DNA of 64,000 bases. Source: Piper betle (lineage: Eukaryota > Streptophyta > Magnoliopsida > Piperales > Piperaceae). Location of the stretch: contig JAURVB010012910.1 of the NCBI GenBank assembly GCA_033002965.1, positions 52,884 to 116,883 on the forward strand. Reading direction: 5' to 3'. This document shows positions 47,301-58,870 of the stretch, one piece after another. Within the stretch, counting starts at the first letter, position 1. Every line of letters begins with the position of its first letter. The position numbers were made by a program, and so were the translations under genes. Under the pieces are notes generated by a model that was not told the DNA's origin, did not search any database, and was given only the letters and a program-made list of their open reading frames with translations.

Positions 47301-50300
47301 CGGCTGATCATGAAGATCGTCTGAAAAAACATCCTGAAACTCAGCAAGTACACTTTTATAGCTTTTTCGGTAATTTCATCATGAGTATTAAGAATAGCTT
47401 CTTGGGTAACTAAGGCATAGATGAGGGGCTCAGATGCTACTTCTTTCCTAAACTCAGGACTAATAATTTGAAGTTGCTTGACAACAGGGGTTTGAGTGAT
47501 GTCAGAATGGGTACGCTCTTAACATGTTGGGGCTTGAAAGACCAATTGTTAAGTGGCCATAAGTGGTGACATCGTTATCATAAAGCCAGGGACGACCTAG
47601 AATAATGTGACCAACATCCATGGGAATAACGTCTCACCAAATATTGTCCTTATGAGAAAGAACTTCCAATGGAAGTAGGCAACGTTGAGTTACAGGCAAA
47701 GAGGTTTTGTTCACCCAAGAAACTTTGTAAGGACTAGGGTGCGGCTGAGGGGTCAACTTAAGCTGGGAAACTGGCTTGGAAGAAACAGCATTGACTGCAC
47801 TACCGCTATCTATAATGACTCTATAGAATGCTTGACCAGACTTCATGTACGTGGTGAAGTTGGCAGTACGCCTCCAATCTTGAGAAGTTGGTTTGGTGAG
47901 AATACACCTTACAACGTCTAAAAATTGTTCATCTTCATCATCAAGATTAAGACCATCATCATATCTTGTGGGGAATCAAATTGAACATCATTGGGGTCCC
48001 ACACTGCTTCAAGGTCGTCTTGCTCTATTAGCAAGGCCCGTTTGGGACATTGAGATTGAACGTGTCCTAAACCATGACAATGAAAACACTTGACACCAGG
48101 GTTCATTTTTGAAGGGGCACTAATGGCAACTTTACTCTTTACACCGGTGATAATGGTGGAGGCAGGATCAAATGAAGAGATGGACTTGGCTGTAGGCAAA
48201 GCGGCATTGCATGTGTCAAAACGACGCTGAGTGGTTGCCTTGAGAGCAAACCCCAGCATGAACAAAATTATATTCATCTTCTAAAGTATGGATTCCTCAA
48301 AGGATCATCTCTCTTACATTCATCGTTCAAACCTTGCCCAAAGCGACCTACCTTACAACGCTCTTCTTCATTAACACAACACATCACTTGGAATTCATCA
48401 AGCATCTGAACATATTCAGACACAGTTTTATTCCCTTGTCTCAGCCTATTCCACTGATCGAACAGATTTTGATGATAGGAACTGGGAAAGTATTTCTTAG
48501 CTAGGATTTCTTTCATCTCTCTCCAAGTGGTAATAGGATCTTCTCCTGTTTCCTGAATTGAGAAACTGTAACAAGCTAAAGAGGTGTTGTATTGAGGAAG
48601 GTAGACGTGGTTTTTGTGTGCGTGCTAGGGGTAGTGGATGGAAGAGATAGAGAGCTAGAATGTAATAAAGCCATTGGCATCGAGACCAATGGGGAGTTAT
48701 GCAGGGAAGGATAACTGCCAAGGAATCAGCACCTTGGTTCTTGGCATGGGAGCAGTCTTGTAATTATTTGAAATATAATTCCTAATCTTGATATTGCAAT
48801 TAACTTTTATATTTGATGCATAATTACGAAAATGAAGTTTTAGTTAGCAATAAAATAAAATAAAATAAAATAAAGTGACCTATGATGGTTAAAAAATTTT
48901 TATCAAATGAAGTGATATGTTTACGTGCCTTTGTATTCTTTTAAGAATGGTACTTCAATTCTAAAATATTTAAAACACTAGGGAATATCAAGAGTTCTAA
49001 AGATAATAATTTGTTGTGCAATGAATTGTTAATGTAGAAGACAGTCGTGTTATTTATTGCTAAACAAATGAACTGCTACATGAAGTAGTTTTTGGTTGTC
49101 AATGGTAATAGCGTGTCTATACATTCTACTCCTGTCACTTGAATTAGATGCACTTTTTGCCTGAATAAATTGTGAAAATCTTTTAAGGAGCATTTGTGAA
49201 TTCTTGTGAGAAAAGTACATAAATTTCTAAAATAGTTTAAGTTACTAAATAAATTGGAACTTTAATGAATTTAAATGTGTTTATCAAATGTTCTTTATGT
49301 GACTTTTGTATAATTTTGAGAAAGGTACATCAATTTGTAAGTTAAGATATGAATACAAATTGAGAACTCATAAGGTTTAGAATTAGTTTATTTGATACCT
49401 TTACGGAACTGTAGCTTTACTGTGAGAAAGGTCATTCCAAAATACTTGAGATACTATTTGATAATTCTGATGGTTATTATTTGTTGTGCAATGAATTGGC
49501 ATTGGAGCTAGTTATCATGTTGGAAATTAATACCTAACTGAATTGCTACATAAATGTGTTATGTGGTCAAGTGATGTGTTGGTACATACTTTCCCTTTTG
49601 TATCTTTGAATTAGATGCATTCTTTTGGTGAAGCTGCTTAATGGGAAACATGGAAGTTCTTGATAAAAAATTGGGAAATATAAATAAAATTTGTTGGAAA
49701 GGGATTAGCATTGGAGCTAATTGTCATATTTGAAATTATATTGCTAACTGAACTGCTGTATAAAATTTTTTGGATGATGAAGAGCAGTGAGTGATATGCT
49801 CTTACATACTCCCCATTTGTATATTTGATTTAGATGAATTCTTTTTAGAACTGCCTAAACATAATTTAGGGTACATAGTAGCAAAGGCTGGGATTTTGTT
49901 GTACTTGTATTCTTTCAAGAAAAGTACAATAACTCTTTAGTCAAGATACTAAAATATTGGGGCTTTAACGAATTAGGATTTACTGTGAAAGGAGTTTGTC
50001 AATGGAGCATTGTCCTATTTGAAATGTAGTTATTGGAAGTGATACAGACAAATTTGTTAAGGCTCACGAATTAGTACAATTCAGCAGTAAGAATAAAGTA
50101 GGTTGATTGATGGTCTTGTTAACTCAATTTGTGACTATTTACAGGCTGGAAAAGTGCTTTCAGATCTATTTAGCTTGTGCCCTGATGCGAAGGTTGCAAC
50201 AGAAGTTGAGGTTGGGGAGATAGAGAAAGTAATTTGCACGCTTGGGCTTCAAAAGAAAAGAGCTACAATGATCCAAAGGTTCTCTAGGGAGTACTTGGAA

Positions 50301-50543
50301 GATGGTTGGACCCATGTGACACAACTCCATGGTGTTGGCAAGTAAGCATACTGCCTACAGTGCCCAGTGTCTTTACATCGTCTTTGATGTCATGCAGTCA
50401 ACATAATCACATGCTTGAGATCTTGCAGGTATGCAGCCGATGCTCATGCCATATTTTGTACGGGAAATTGGCTCAATGTCCATCCTCAAGATCATATGCT
50501 GGAAAAGTACTGGAAATTACTGATTAGTGGTAAAATGTTTTGA
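41359..50543 (+). CDS. MBD4L: MBD4-like DNA glycosylase (HhH-GPD), three exons, 589 residues
   Basis: Join 41359-42816, 50145-50341, 50429-50543. Plant MBD4-like enzymes are nuclear monofunctional glycosylases that remove T or U from G mismatches at deaminated CpG in base excision repair. Residues 39-426 form nine SPYF-type repeat units. The glycosylase domain starts near residue 449: [19 protein letters not shown] ends exon 1, exon 2 gives [30 protein letters not shown] and the hairpin LHGVGK, and exon 3 gives [10 protein letters not shown] and [11 protein letters not shown]. Asp573 in QDHML aligns with the catalytic Asp of MBD4. No MBD domain is seen, as in other plant homologues. Junctions are ACACAG/GTCACT, TTTACAG/GCTGG, GGCAA/GTAAGC and TTGCAG/GTATG; phases agree. 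All active-site motifs are intact, so the gene may work. The chosen start, the first ATG in frame, is uncertain because of the triplication upstream. Confidence 0.9.
41473..42637 (+). repeat. 132-bp (44-residue) coding tandem repeat, nine units
   Basis: Unit starts at residues 39, 80, 124, 168, 212, 256, 300, 344 and 388. The consensus begins RRRRGTKK, then [14 protein letters not shown], then EVLCPA and a S/T-rich end before APNPS or APNPC. Units alternate: 2, 4, 6 and 8 have [10 protein letters not shown] ([10 protein letters not shown] in unit 6) and STD, whereas 3, 5 and 7 have KD(D/N)EVLCPA and SID. The array therefore grew as 264-bp pairs. The first and last units are the most divergent. 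The basic RRRRGTKK patches could act in nuclear entry or DNA contact (inference). Confidence 0.95.
43365..43430 (+). repeat. ~33-bp direct duplication in intron 1
   Basis: GTACGTACCATGTCATAGAG and GTACATACCATGCCATGGAG are each followed by GTGGGGTCTC. Confidence 0.8.
43431..44299. other. Intronic AT-rich sequence, no feature recognised
   Basis: AT-rich, with short palindromic stretches such as AGATCTCATAAAGATC near 43684. Nothing coding. Confidence 0.4.
44300..45143 (-). repeat. 3' LTR of the intronic chromovirus, outer edge uncertain
   Basis: On the minus strand CCAGGGGAGAGT (a polypurine tract) is followed by TGATACAGACAAGAATAGAG, a plausible LTR start at 45143. The outer end cannot be fixed, because no second LTR copy is preserved for comparison. 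Confidence 0.5.
45144..48620 (-). pseudogene. Chromovirus-type Ty3/gypsy polyprotein remnant in intron 1 (antisense)
   Basis: Domains in order on the minus strand: gag capsid part (48550-48274, [20 protein letters not shown]), zinc knuckle [14 protein letters not shown] (about 48090), protease with IIDSGS (47846-47634) and [16 protein letters not shown] (about 47600), RT with [14 protein letters not shown] and YFDDILIFS (46920-46702), RNase H trace ([11 protein letters not shown], about 46430), integrase zinc-finger end and MDFVLG (45840-45652), a deletion of the integrase core, [15 protein letters not shown] (about 45620), and a C-terminal chromodomain ([16 protein letters not shown], then a stop, then [11 protein letters not shown]; 45340-45190). 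Frameshifts and stops occur throughout. The 5' LTR and gag start are missing. Motif wording fits the Reina/Galadriel/CRM group. Confidence 0.9.
49000..50100 (+). repeat. Diverged tandem duplications in intron 1
   Basis: Three blocks share TTGTTGTGCAATGAATTG or GCATTGGAGCTA-type phrases, then a T-rich phrase with TTGAATTAGATGCATTCTTT: near 49013-49180, 49478-49640 and 49690-49860. A further copy of the second phrase (TTGAATTGGATGTGTTCTTT) lies at 42855, just after the 5' splice site. Spacing varies from about 210 to 470 bases. Confidence 0.6.
50145..50341 (+). other. MBD4L: Exon 2 of the glycosylase gene
   Basis: 197 bases; codes for the central part of the HhH-GPD domain ([20 protein letters not shown] to [11 protein letters not shown]). 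It ends within the Lys codon of GVGKY. Confidence 0.93.
50342..50428 (+). other. Intron 2, 87 bp
   Basis: GTAAGC at the start and TCTTGCAG at the end; phase 2; typical short plant intron. Confidence 0.93.
50429..50543 (+). other. MBD4L: Exon 3 of the glycosylase gene, with stop
   Basis: Codes for [14 protein letters not shown] and [14 protein letters not shown], then stops with TGA at 50541. The catalytic Asp is here. The short tail after the Asp is usual for plant homologues. Confidence 0.93.
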
Positions 50544-52190
50544 CAACTGCATGGATTGCCATGTTAGCAGTCATTAAAACCAGGGGGAAGTAAGTTATTA
50601 TTAATTAGTTTGTTCTTTTTGTGCAAGTAATTGTTATCAAATTCGGCTCAACTCTGCTCCAAAAACAGCCCTGAAATGCTGTTTTTGTAGGGGAGCCAGT
50701 TCTAACAAGTTTTTTGGTTGAGCTGGCAAGATACATGAAATTTTGAGACTGATTTGAGTTTTGAGGAAACACAGTTAAGGGCCTCGTCTTCTGCCATGGT
50801 TCTGACTTTTGTATGAATTTGTTATTTTGTCAGCTTGCCAGTTAAAATGGTTTTTTGCCAGTGTTTTCGGAAAGTCTGTAGAAGGCTTTTGTCGCATATG
50901 CAATTGCTATTTCGTGTGGGTCTGCAAATGTAAGTACTTAAAACCTATTCAGCCAGCTTACGTATTCATTCTTTGGGCTTGTATATTCATTCTTTGGTGA
51001 GAATAAGGCATCCGTTGATTATAAGATATATATTACTGCGTTCCTCAAATTAATTGATACAATCGTGTTGTGAAAATGACGTCAATTTGGGGTTGAGGAA
51101 ATTGGCAACAATTAAGATTCTGGTTGGTTGATCACAAATAAAAGGAATGAGAAAGAACCAAATCTAGGAAATGTAAACTACATGAAATGTGCATGAAATT
51201 TTCAAAATTTTCTTCATGTGTTTAAGTAGGAAAGGAAGTAGAGGAAATGGGTAGAAAAAATGGTCTTTGGTTGGGAAGGTGATTTTGAGAGCATTTTGCA
51301 GATTGGTGTTGGGAGTTGTCCATTTGCCACATAGAAGGGTATTTTAATTACAGATTAGAGTCCCGTACACCTTTTTTTTGTCACCTTATCCTCTTGAGCT
51401 TCAGTTTGGGTTTTGAGTTATGTTTTCTGGGAGTAATTGAGTTGGGTCAATAAAATCAAGTTTCTATTCTTGTTGGTTCAATAGAATATTAAGTTTCTAT
51501 TCTCTTATCGTAGTCTTGTCAGTCTGTCAAAATGTGTAATCATGCATGGATTTTTTTGAGTCTTCTCAAAGCGTACCACCCTATGCGGTGTCTATCGCTC
51601 CCCACAACGGTGTTACGTTCTAAGCTCAACGTTATTACTTTTGTTATTTGTTTAATTAATCAAATGTGTATTTTAGTGCGGGCAATCCACTGCCTTCGTC
51701 AAAGCAGTTGAGCCTATGGTGTGTACGCTTCTCAAGCGTAGCTGTATTCTTACCTCAAACACCTAGTTTACATATATTATTGAATATATAAATAACATTC
51801 TGCATAATGTGGGGCCCACTAAGGCAAAAAATCCCCCCAGGTATGGCATGCATGGGATTGTATCCATCAAAATAATGTCTGTGGTTATCAAATCTATTGG
51901 GGAGATTTGTTCAGTCGAAGAGATCAAGCTATTAAGATCCAGGAAGTTTATCCTTTCCTCCTCTAACTTCTATAAATGCCCCACTTCTATCCTCACCAAA
52001 AATTGGGAGGTAGAGAACCGAGCCCATCACATATTTCCAAAATTCACCATCTTTAGCGCCAGAGTCGGGAGCTTCTTCCTGCTGGACGTTGTCGTTTGGA
52101 ACCAACCAGCCGGACAGGAAGGGAACATTGCTACCTGCTGAGTCATCCTCGTCGAAGATGACCTCATCTTCTGGAACCCTCCGCTAGAAT
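50544..52190. other. 3' flank of the gene and unassigned sequence
   Basis: No gene recognised. AATAAA occurs at 51449. A 110-codon frame at 51809-52141 has no recognisable domain; 52020-52180 may belong to the outer part of the copia LTR that follows. Confidence 0.4.
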
Positions 52191-52556
52191 TCTCAAGATA
52201 AATATTATGTTAAATTATTAAGAAAACAAATGAGATGCGAAAGCGTACTTTAACTTTTATAAAAAAATTCATACTCTAAATCTGTGTTTGAATCTTGTGG
52301 ATGCTCCAACTTAGGGACCATGACCCTATAACTAGATCTTTATATTCATTTTTTAAATTTAAACTATCATAATAAATTAAAAATAAGTGTTCCGGTCTCT
52401 ACACATTCTATAACTCTGACACTTAACTAACTTATACTTTGATAGACCTAATATTAAATATACAACAAAGCTTATTAATAAGATAACCATCAATATATAA
52501 TTTAATTAATACGTGTGATTATATATGAAGAATAAATCTAATAATTTCTCACTTGG
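52190..52556 (-). repeat. Possible copia 3' LTR start with polypurine tract
   Basis: On the minus strand AAGTGAGAAATTATTAGAT (52556-52538) resembles the AAGTGGGAGATTGTTGGAT phrase at the 3' end of many plant Ty1/copia elements. It lies downstream of the copia pol remnant on the same strand. The LTR limits are unknown. Confidence 0.45.
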
Positions 52557-54480
52557 TCTACATATTTTCTTGAAAATTGTACATATATAAAATTTTAGTG
52601 TTTGCAAATTATTGTTATTTTAATATAAAATATCCCGAAAGAATATAGTCCATTAACTATACTAGTACATGACCAGAGCAGATTTTGTCACATAAGTGCA
52701 TAAGTGGCCCTTCAATGATCACAGTACCCCCACAATTAGTGACACAGATCAAGTATGATGTATAACATGGAAATTACCTATATTGTGATATGAATTAAAA
52801 TGCTTTCTAATAATTTGTACAAACCACATTAGAAAGCCAACTTTAGTAAAGTCATACCAAAACTAATTAGAGTGAGAACTTTAATCGATTACTTTATTTC
52901 TATATAAAATAATTTTATACTGAAGATGTGTTTAAATCCGTTAAGCATACCATCTCCCACTAAACTAGCATATCAACAAGTGACATAACACTAATATAAA
53001 CAATAAGCTCATAAAAGACTTTAAGTGTCACTTAAGCAGATCTGCAAACATGGAGTTTAATATCGCACTATAGACACTTGCCACTTTGAAATCTTATTTT
53101 AATATATGATTGCTTATTTAATGTCGCAGATTAACATTAGTGCAGTTCAATATCAAAATTTTATAGTCATATTCCATAATTTGATGCTCCCATAATAACG
53201 ATAAACTTGATTATTATGATAGAAGAAACTACGAGTGTTTGCTTTATGCACTACCCAGATATAACTTCTCTAACCAGTATAAATATATAACTTAAAATGA
53301 ATATATATAATTGTACGGTATCTAATACAATCAAAATCAAAATACATAATGATCTTTAATTTGTTGGACTTTCAATATGTGAGCATGTAAAGCTTTATTG
53401 TCCCAGTTACTTAAATATTTGCCTAATATCCATACTATCTACACAAGATCCACATGTGCATATATGATACTCCCAATAGCTTAAAGATATAGGATAGGAG
53501 AAAACTAAACTCACTATCCTTAGTCACTAAACTTCATGCTAAAATCAGCTAAGCAAGTTATCAACATACATATTTTGTTACAGGCTTAGTATGCCTTTGG
53601 AATAATCAAGGTGGAATTGTATACCCAAATTGAAAAGAAAAATCACCAAGAATTTTTATTTTAAATTGGCTAGGAAAAGAATGCTTTGGTTTCACTAAAA
53701 AGACGCATATTGCTTTCGAGTAGAATATCATTTACATATAGAACTAGGATAATAAATTTATTCCCACTGACCTTGAGATATATATGCCAAACAACTATAT
53801 TTTCTTAAATCCAAATGAGGTCTATACTTGATTAAATTTCCTTGTATTGTCAACAAAATGTCTCCTTTATCATAAATGAACTTGTTAGGCTTAATTACAT
53901 GCAAGGTGATTTGAATTTTTTGACTCAAAGTTTTTGGTACACCTTGTATATCAATGTCTCTATTGAGAAAAGATATCTTTGTGTCCATTTGATGAAGCTC
54001 TAAATTAGAACCACCTACAAGTGCTGTAACAATTTTAAGAGTCTTTCCTTGAAACCAGATAGAAATCTATTTAAAATCAATGTCTTCTTTTTGAGTGAAT
54101 CCCTTGATAATTGAACATACTTTATATCTTTCGATATTACCTTTAAGTAACTGGAAAAGATTTAAAATGTCATGTCTGTCATGGACTTTATTTCAATTCT
54201 TATTACTTGAATCCACTTGTCTTGAATGTTTATGGAGATAAACAATATAACTGTTCAAAATTGCTTGTCTCTTTTCTTTAGTGGACCTTCTTAAAGGTAC
54301 TTTAACGAGTTTGTTGAACTCCCATCAACTTGAATAACTGATGGTCGCTTTTACTAGAATAGGAATAATAACATGAAATGTCTTCTCTTTATCAACTGCA
54401 ATTGTATGAGGAATGTTAACATACTTCTCTTCAAACACAATTATCACTTCTGATGTATTCAAAGTTCTAATGCTAACATG
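52557..54480 (-). pseudogene. Ty1/copia pol remnant
   Basis: The minus strand gives ALVGGSNLELHQMDTKISFL and NRDI (the usual form is ELHQMDVKTAFLNGD), HVIKPNKFIYD, and FIILVLYVNDILLESN (the usual YVDDIL has its first Asp changed to Asn). Downstream (toward lower coordinates) the sequence is too decayed to read RNase H. Integrase and gag are absent. The RT is dead from both the motif change and the stops. Confidence 0.75.
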
Positions 54481-54519
54481 TAACAACCACAATTCTAACA
54501 TGCATAAAAATGATGATCC

Positions 54520-55020
54520 AAGCTTTTTCTTCTAAAAATGAAGAAACTAAAGGCGAAAGTAACCAGCCTTGAACAAAGGAATGAAGAGCTATCTTCAATA
54601 AGCTCGAAGCCTACACCACATCTTGAAGAAAAGGATGACAAGCTACACAAGATGATTGGTGAATCTCAAAAGCTCTTCAAAATATTACTTGTTCAAAAGA
54701 GTCCATTATGAAAACGTGGGCTAAAGGAGACAATTGTGGAGGTAACTTTTATAAGTTTAATATTTTTATAAAGCTTCTACTTCTAGTTCTTGTGTAGGTG
54801 AATCAAGCAAGCAAGGAGCTAAATTAAATGAACCTAATTTTCTCAGAAGACATCATGCCAAGTGGAAGTCAACCAAGCCGAGAAGAGGAAACCCTAACTC
54901 AAGACGAATTCGAGATCCATATTTTGATCCAAAAAGGATTGTGTCCATATATTGTGACAAATAAGGACATCTTAAAGCAAAAAGTAAAGAACGATTATTG
55001 GTGGATTATGTAACTCCTAA
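54520..55020 (+). pseudogene. Retrotransposon gag-like fragment (possible copia gag C-terminus)
   Basis: One frame gives a charged coiled coil (KKLKAKVTSLEQRNEELSSI, then ESQKLFKILLVQKSPL) like the region before the zinc knuckle of copia gag. Further on, a degenerate YCDKxGHLKAKS-like phrase at about 54945 could be a knuckle that lost cysteines. Frames are broken. The call is tentative. Confidence 0.4.
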
Positions 55021-55479
55021 TCCTTTTTCACAAATAATTGATTTGAAGGACACACCATTAGTTAATAAAATAAATGGTTAAATAATTAAAAATGATATCA
55101 ATAGTGCACACAGAATATACTAGAGTCAGTCCTTGTCAATATCCATATGATATAGCAATGATAAATCCATATTAATATAATAATATATATCCAATTTCAA
55201 TGTACCATATTATCATACCTAATAGAAGTTTTCATATCTAATAGTTTTTATCACATGAAAATATAAAGCAACAAATAATCGAAATGAAGATAATTCTAAT
55301 GTAAATCATCTATCCCTATGCTCTCCAGCTCTTCACATGCTAATCAACGTACAAAGATAAACTTTGCTTGCTCAACACTAGGTAACTAGTAGTGAGTCAT
55401 CTACTCATTTACGTAGTAAATAATAATAGAAAAATAAGAATAAACCAAATAAACATCATTAAAAGTAAATTAATAACAT

Positions 55480-55954
55480 AAAAGTCCCCATTTCCATCAT
55501 ATACATCTATACATAATATTCAATATAACTCATAAATATAACAAGTATAAATATGATTCAATTAACATTTACAGTCATAATATTAGTTCAATTATTTTCT
55601 TTAGTAGCCTTTACTCCATCATCCTTTATACTTCTAGGATTTACTAATATTTGTATTAGCTTCATCCCTTTATTCAAATATTAGTGAAAGGTATCATCAC
55701 CCTTTGTAGTGATTTTGCCCCACTTAGTTGTTTTAATTTCACACCTTTGAAGTGTATGCATATTTCATGAATTAACTGCTGATTTTGTGGCATGCACCAC
55801 ACATCATCATCTCATCTTCTTATAACAATAAAACAAGAGAAAACATTTATTATTATTATCCTTGTTTATATGACACAATATTACTCATTGACCATAAGCA
55901 AGTAATGGTCTATCCATTGGATCAATTATTTTTGAAAAATGACGGGTCATTACA
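55480..55954 (+). repeat. 5' LTR end of the Tekay-like gypsy element
   Basis: Ends GACGGGTCATTACA at 55954 directly before a primer site. A block near 55840-55890 (ACATTTATTATTATTATCCT) resembles 61830-61870, which would be the matching part of the 3' LTR. The LTR start was not found. Confidence 0.6.
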
Positions 55955-55955
55955 G

Positions 55956-55972
55956 TTGGTATTAGAGCTCAG
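55956..55972 (+). other. Primer-binding site
   Basis: TTGGTATTAGAGCTCAG follows the LTR end with one base between; near-match to the initiator-Met primer site. Confidence 0.8.
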
Positions 55973-56107
55973 TCGGTCAATTTTTAGTATGTATACTACT
56001 AATAAATTTACCTTATTGAAATATCCAAGCGTACCCTATCCCATAAAGATAGAATAATAGAGATAACTAAAACATTTTGGAGATGTTTATCTCTTTCTGT
56101 TGCACAG

Positions 56108-57034
56108 ATGGCAGGAAATAGGATTACTAATCAACGACTTCAACAATTGCTCTAACAACAGAATGAATAGGTTTAGGCTTAGTAAACATAGATACAAAAT
56201 TTGAACAGTGCTATGAACCAGATGGAACAAGGGATGCAAGCTATCAATTAGAATTTGGCAAAACTAGCAAACTCTGGTGTTCACTACCTATTGCTCCACA
56301 TCTTACTCCACAGGCGGTGCCAGGGCATGTACAAAATCCTCAAGGGGGAGTTTATACTCTCGAGAAGTTTATCAGGAATGAAGCAAAAGTATTAAGGGTA
56401 CTACCAATCCGGAGCAAGCAAAATCTTGGACTCAATATGCATAAGTCTTTTAAAATTATGGAAGTACCAGAAGAGCATTGGGTTAAATTGGCTTCATACA
56501 TGTTTGAGAAAGTAGCAACTTTCTAGTGGAAATCTACATTGGCGACTAATTTTGTGGATAGGGAATTCAATACCATTACTTAGCTTGAATTTCTATTAGT
56601 GTTTAATGTCAAATACTATCCAAAACAATTGAGGGAACAAAAAGCCAAGGAATTCTCTAACATCAAGCAAGGAGATATGACTGTTTGTGATTGTGAGCAG
56701 CAATTTATTTAGCTAGAGAGGTTTGCACCAACTATGTATTCTACTAAAAAGCTCGTGCGAATAAGTTTATTTGGGGTTCGAGGTTTGCTCTAAATGATCG
56801 AGTTGTGAACCAAAGACCACAAACACTAGCTCAACCCATAGAGATTGCATGCTTATTAAAAGTTCTTAATGAGCAGTTTGGGCCTCTTAAGAAAGATAAG
56901 GGCAAGAGTTTAGTCAATGACAACAACAATAAAAATGTCACTAATCAGCCACAAATACCTCAAAAGAACGGACATAACAATAATAGCAATAATCAGAAAA
57001 TGATGACTGAATTTGAAAGGGAAGACTCTATCTA
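56108..57034 (+). pseudogene. Ty3/gypsy gag, decayed (Tekay-like)
   Basis: ATG at 56108 opens MAGNRITNQRLQQLL and then hits stops. Capsid motifs follow in mixed frames: KVLRVLPIRSKQ, VPEEHWVKLASYMFE, FNVKYYPKQLREQKAKEFSN, IKQGDMTVCDCEQQF, LERFAPTMYST and QTLAQPIEIACLL. The Asn-rich linker (56900-57000) is followed directly by protease. No CCHC knuckle is seen. Confidence 0.85.
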
Positions 57035-57500
57035 AAGATTTATATTCAAGGAATTTCAGCTTTTTTGTTGTTTGACTTTGGATGCACTCATTCATTCATA
57101 TTATATAGCATGGTTAGAAAACTAAATTTGAAACCTAGAATACTTGAATCTTCTTTGATAGTTAGTACACCAAATAGGGAAAACCACTAGTTGGCATGTT
57201 TTTAAGTTCAATCATAATGAATATACAAGGGAAGTCAATTGTGTAAGATTTAGCAATGTATCATTTAGTGGGAATTGATGTGATTTTACAGATGGATTGG
57301 TTGTCAAAGTACCATGCCATCATAGATTACAAGAAAAAGAATGTGTATCTTTCCTTAGAAAGTGAGGATAGGAGAAATAGATTGCTTTTCATGGCGAGGA
57401 ACATGCATTCCATCCATGCATAATCGCTTATGTTAAAGCAACTAAATATCACAAGAAAGGATAGCAAGGATTTTATTGCAAGTGTAGTGGAATCAAGTAT
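57035..57500 (+). pseudogene. Ty3/gypsy aspartic protease, dead
   Basis: FLLFDFGCTHSFI stands where LIDSGATHSFI is usual, so the DSG active-site triplet is DFG. It is followed by LVGIDVILQMDWLSKYHAII and KNVYLSL. Stops occur after MHSIHA. Confidence 0.8.
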
Positions 57501-57517
57501 GAAATAAAAAGAAGTAG

Positions 57518-58440
57518 ATGTTTCTAGTGAGAGTGATTAAGGAGTACCTAGATGCTTTTCTTGAGGAATTACCAAGATTACCACCTCAAAGGGAGTTAGA
57601 GTTCTCACTTGATTTACTATCGGGGACAACTCCAATTTCTAAAGCACCTTATAGGATGGCACCAGCTGAATTGGAAGAGCTGAAAATACGACTTAAGGAG
57701 ATGCATGACAAGGGTTTTATAAGACCTGGTGTATCAGCATGGGGAACACAGGTTTTGTTTGTCAAGAAGAAAGATGGATCTCGAAGATTGAGCATTGATT
57801 ATTGATTATTGAACCAAGCATAATTAAGAAAAATATCCACTTCCAATATTTGTTTGACCAATTGAACAATGCCAGTGTATTCTCAAAGATTGATTTAAGA
57901 TCAGATTGTCATCAGCTAAGGATTAGAGATGTTGACGTATCAAAAAGTGGATTTAGAATTAGGTATGGACACTATGTGTTTCTTGTGATGTATTTTGGTT
58001 CAACCAATGCATTGAGAGCTTTTATGAATTTGATGATTAGGTTTTTCATAAGTACTTTGATGATTTTGTAATTATTTTTGTAAATGATATTCTTATCTAT
58101 TCTAAAAATAAAGCACTCCATGAAAAACACCTAAGAATGACATCGGATGTGTTGAGGGAAAATCAGTCTTATGCTAAATTTTGTAAGTGTGACTTTTGGA
58201 TGATGGAAATCTCATTTCTAGGTTACATTATATCCAAGGATGGAGTAGCATTTAATTCAGTTAAAGTGGCAGTGGTCATGGAGTGAACATAGTTGAAGAA
58301 TGTTACAGAAGTTAAGAGTTTTCGTAGACTTGCAGGTTACTACAGAAGATTCGCTACAATTGTAGTTCCACTAACTTCCTCGTCAAAGAAGAACAATATG
58401 AGATACAAAAATGTGAAGAAAGCTTTCATACTTTGAAGAA
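57518..58440 (+). pseudogene. Ty3/gypsy reverse transcriptase, dead
   Basis: Two overlapping frames cover [37 protein letters not shown] and [15 protein letters not shown] (57518-57805), then [20 protein letters not shown] and [15 protein letters not shown] (57802-58071). The catalytic box reads FVNDILIYS, with the first Asp of the pair changed to Asn. Next come KCDFWMMEISFLGYIISKDG and SFRRLAGYYRRFA. Confidence 0.9.
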
Positions 58441-58479
58441 TATTTCACTACAACACCTATTCTTATATTACTGTAGGAT

Positions 58480-58870
58480 GTTGATGAATTTGTTATGTAC
58501 ACATATGCATCTAATTTAGGATATTGAGCACTTTTAATGCAACAAGGAAAAGTGATTGCTTATAATTTGAGACAACTAAAAGTGCATGAGTAGAACTACT
58601 CAAATCATGGTCTAGAATTGGTGGTAGTAGTTTTTGACTTGAAAGTGTGTAGACATCATCTATGTGGAGGTAGATTTAAAGTGTTCACAAACCTCAAAAG
58701 CCTAAAGTATATCTTCACACAGTAAGATTTGAATTTGAGGCAAATAAAATGGTTAGAGTTTGTCAACGATTATGACTTTATTACTTTTTATCATCCAGGG
58801 AAGGCTAATGTTGTAGCATAAGGTCTAAGTAGAAATCAGTTGGGGCAATTATCCAATATGATGACTAATC
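58480..58870 (+). pseudogene. Ty3/gypsy RNase H, dead
   Basis: VMYTYASNLGY then ALLMQQGKVIAYNLRQLK: the usual YTDAS has its catalytic Asp changed to Tyr. Then HGLELVVVVFDLKVCRHHLC and FYHPGKANVVA before a stop. Confidence 0.85.

Larger units (their letters stand above)
42817..50144 (+). other. Intron 1 of the glycosylase gene, 7.3 kb
   Basis: GT at 42817 and AG at 50143-50144; the exon sequences on both sides join in frame and match the family across the junction (LNRTTGTQ then AGKVLSDLF). It holds an antisense chromovirus (about 44300-48620) and several diverged direct repeats. Confidence 0.88.
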
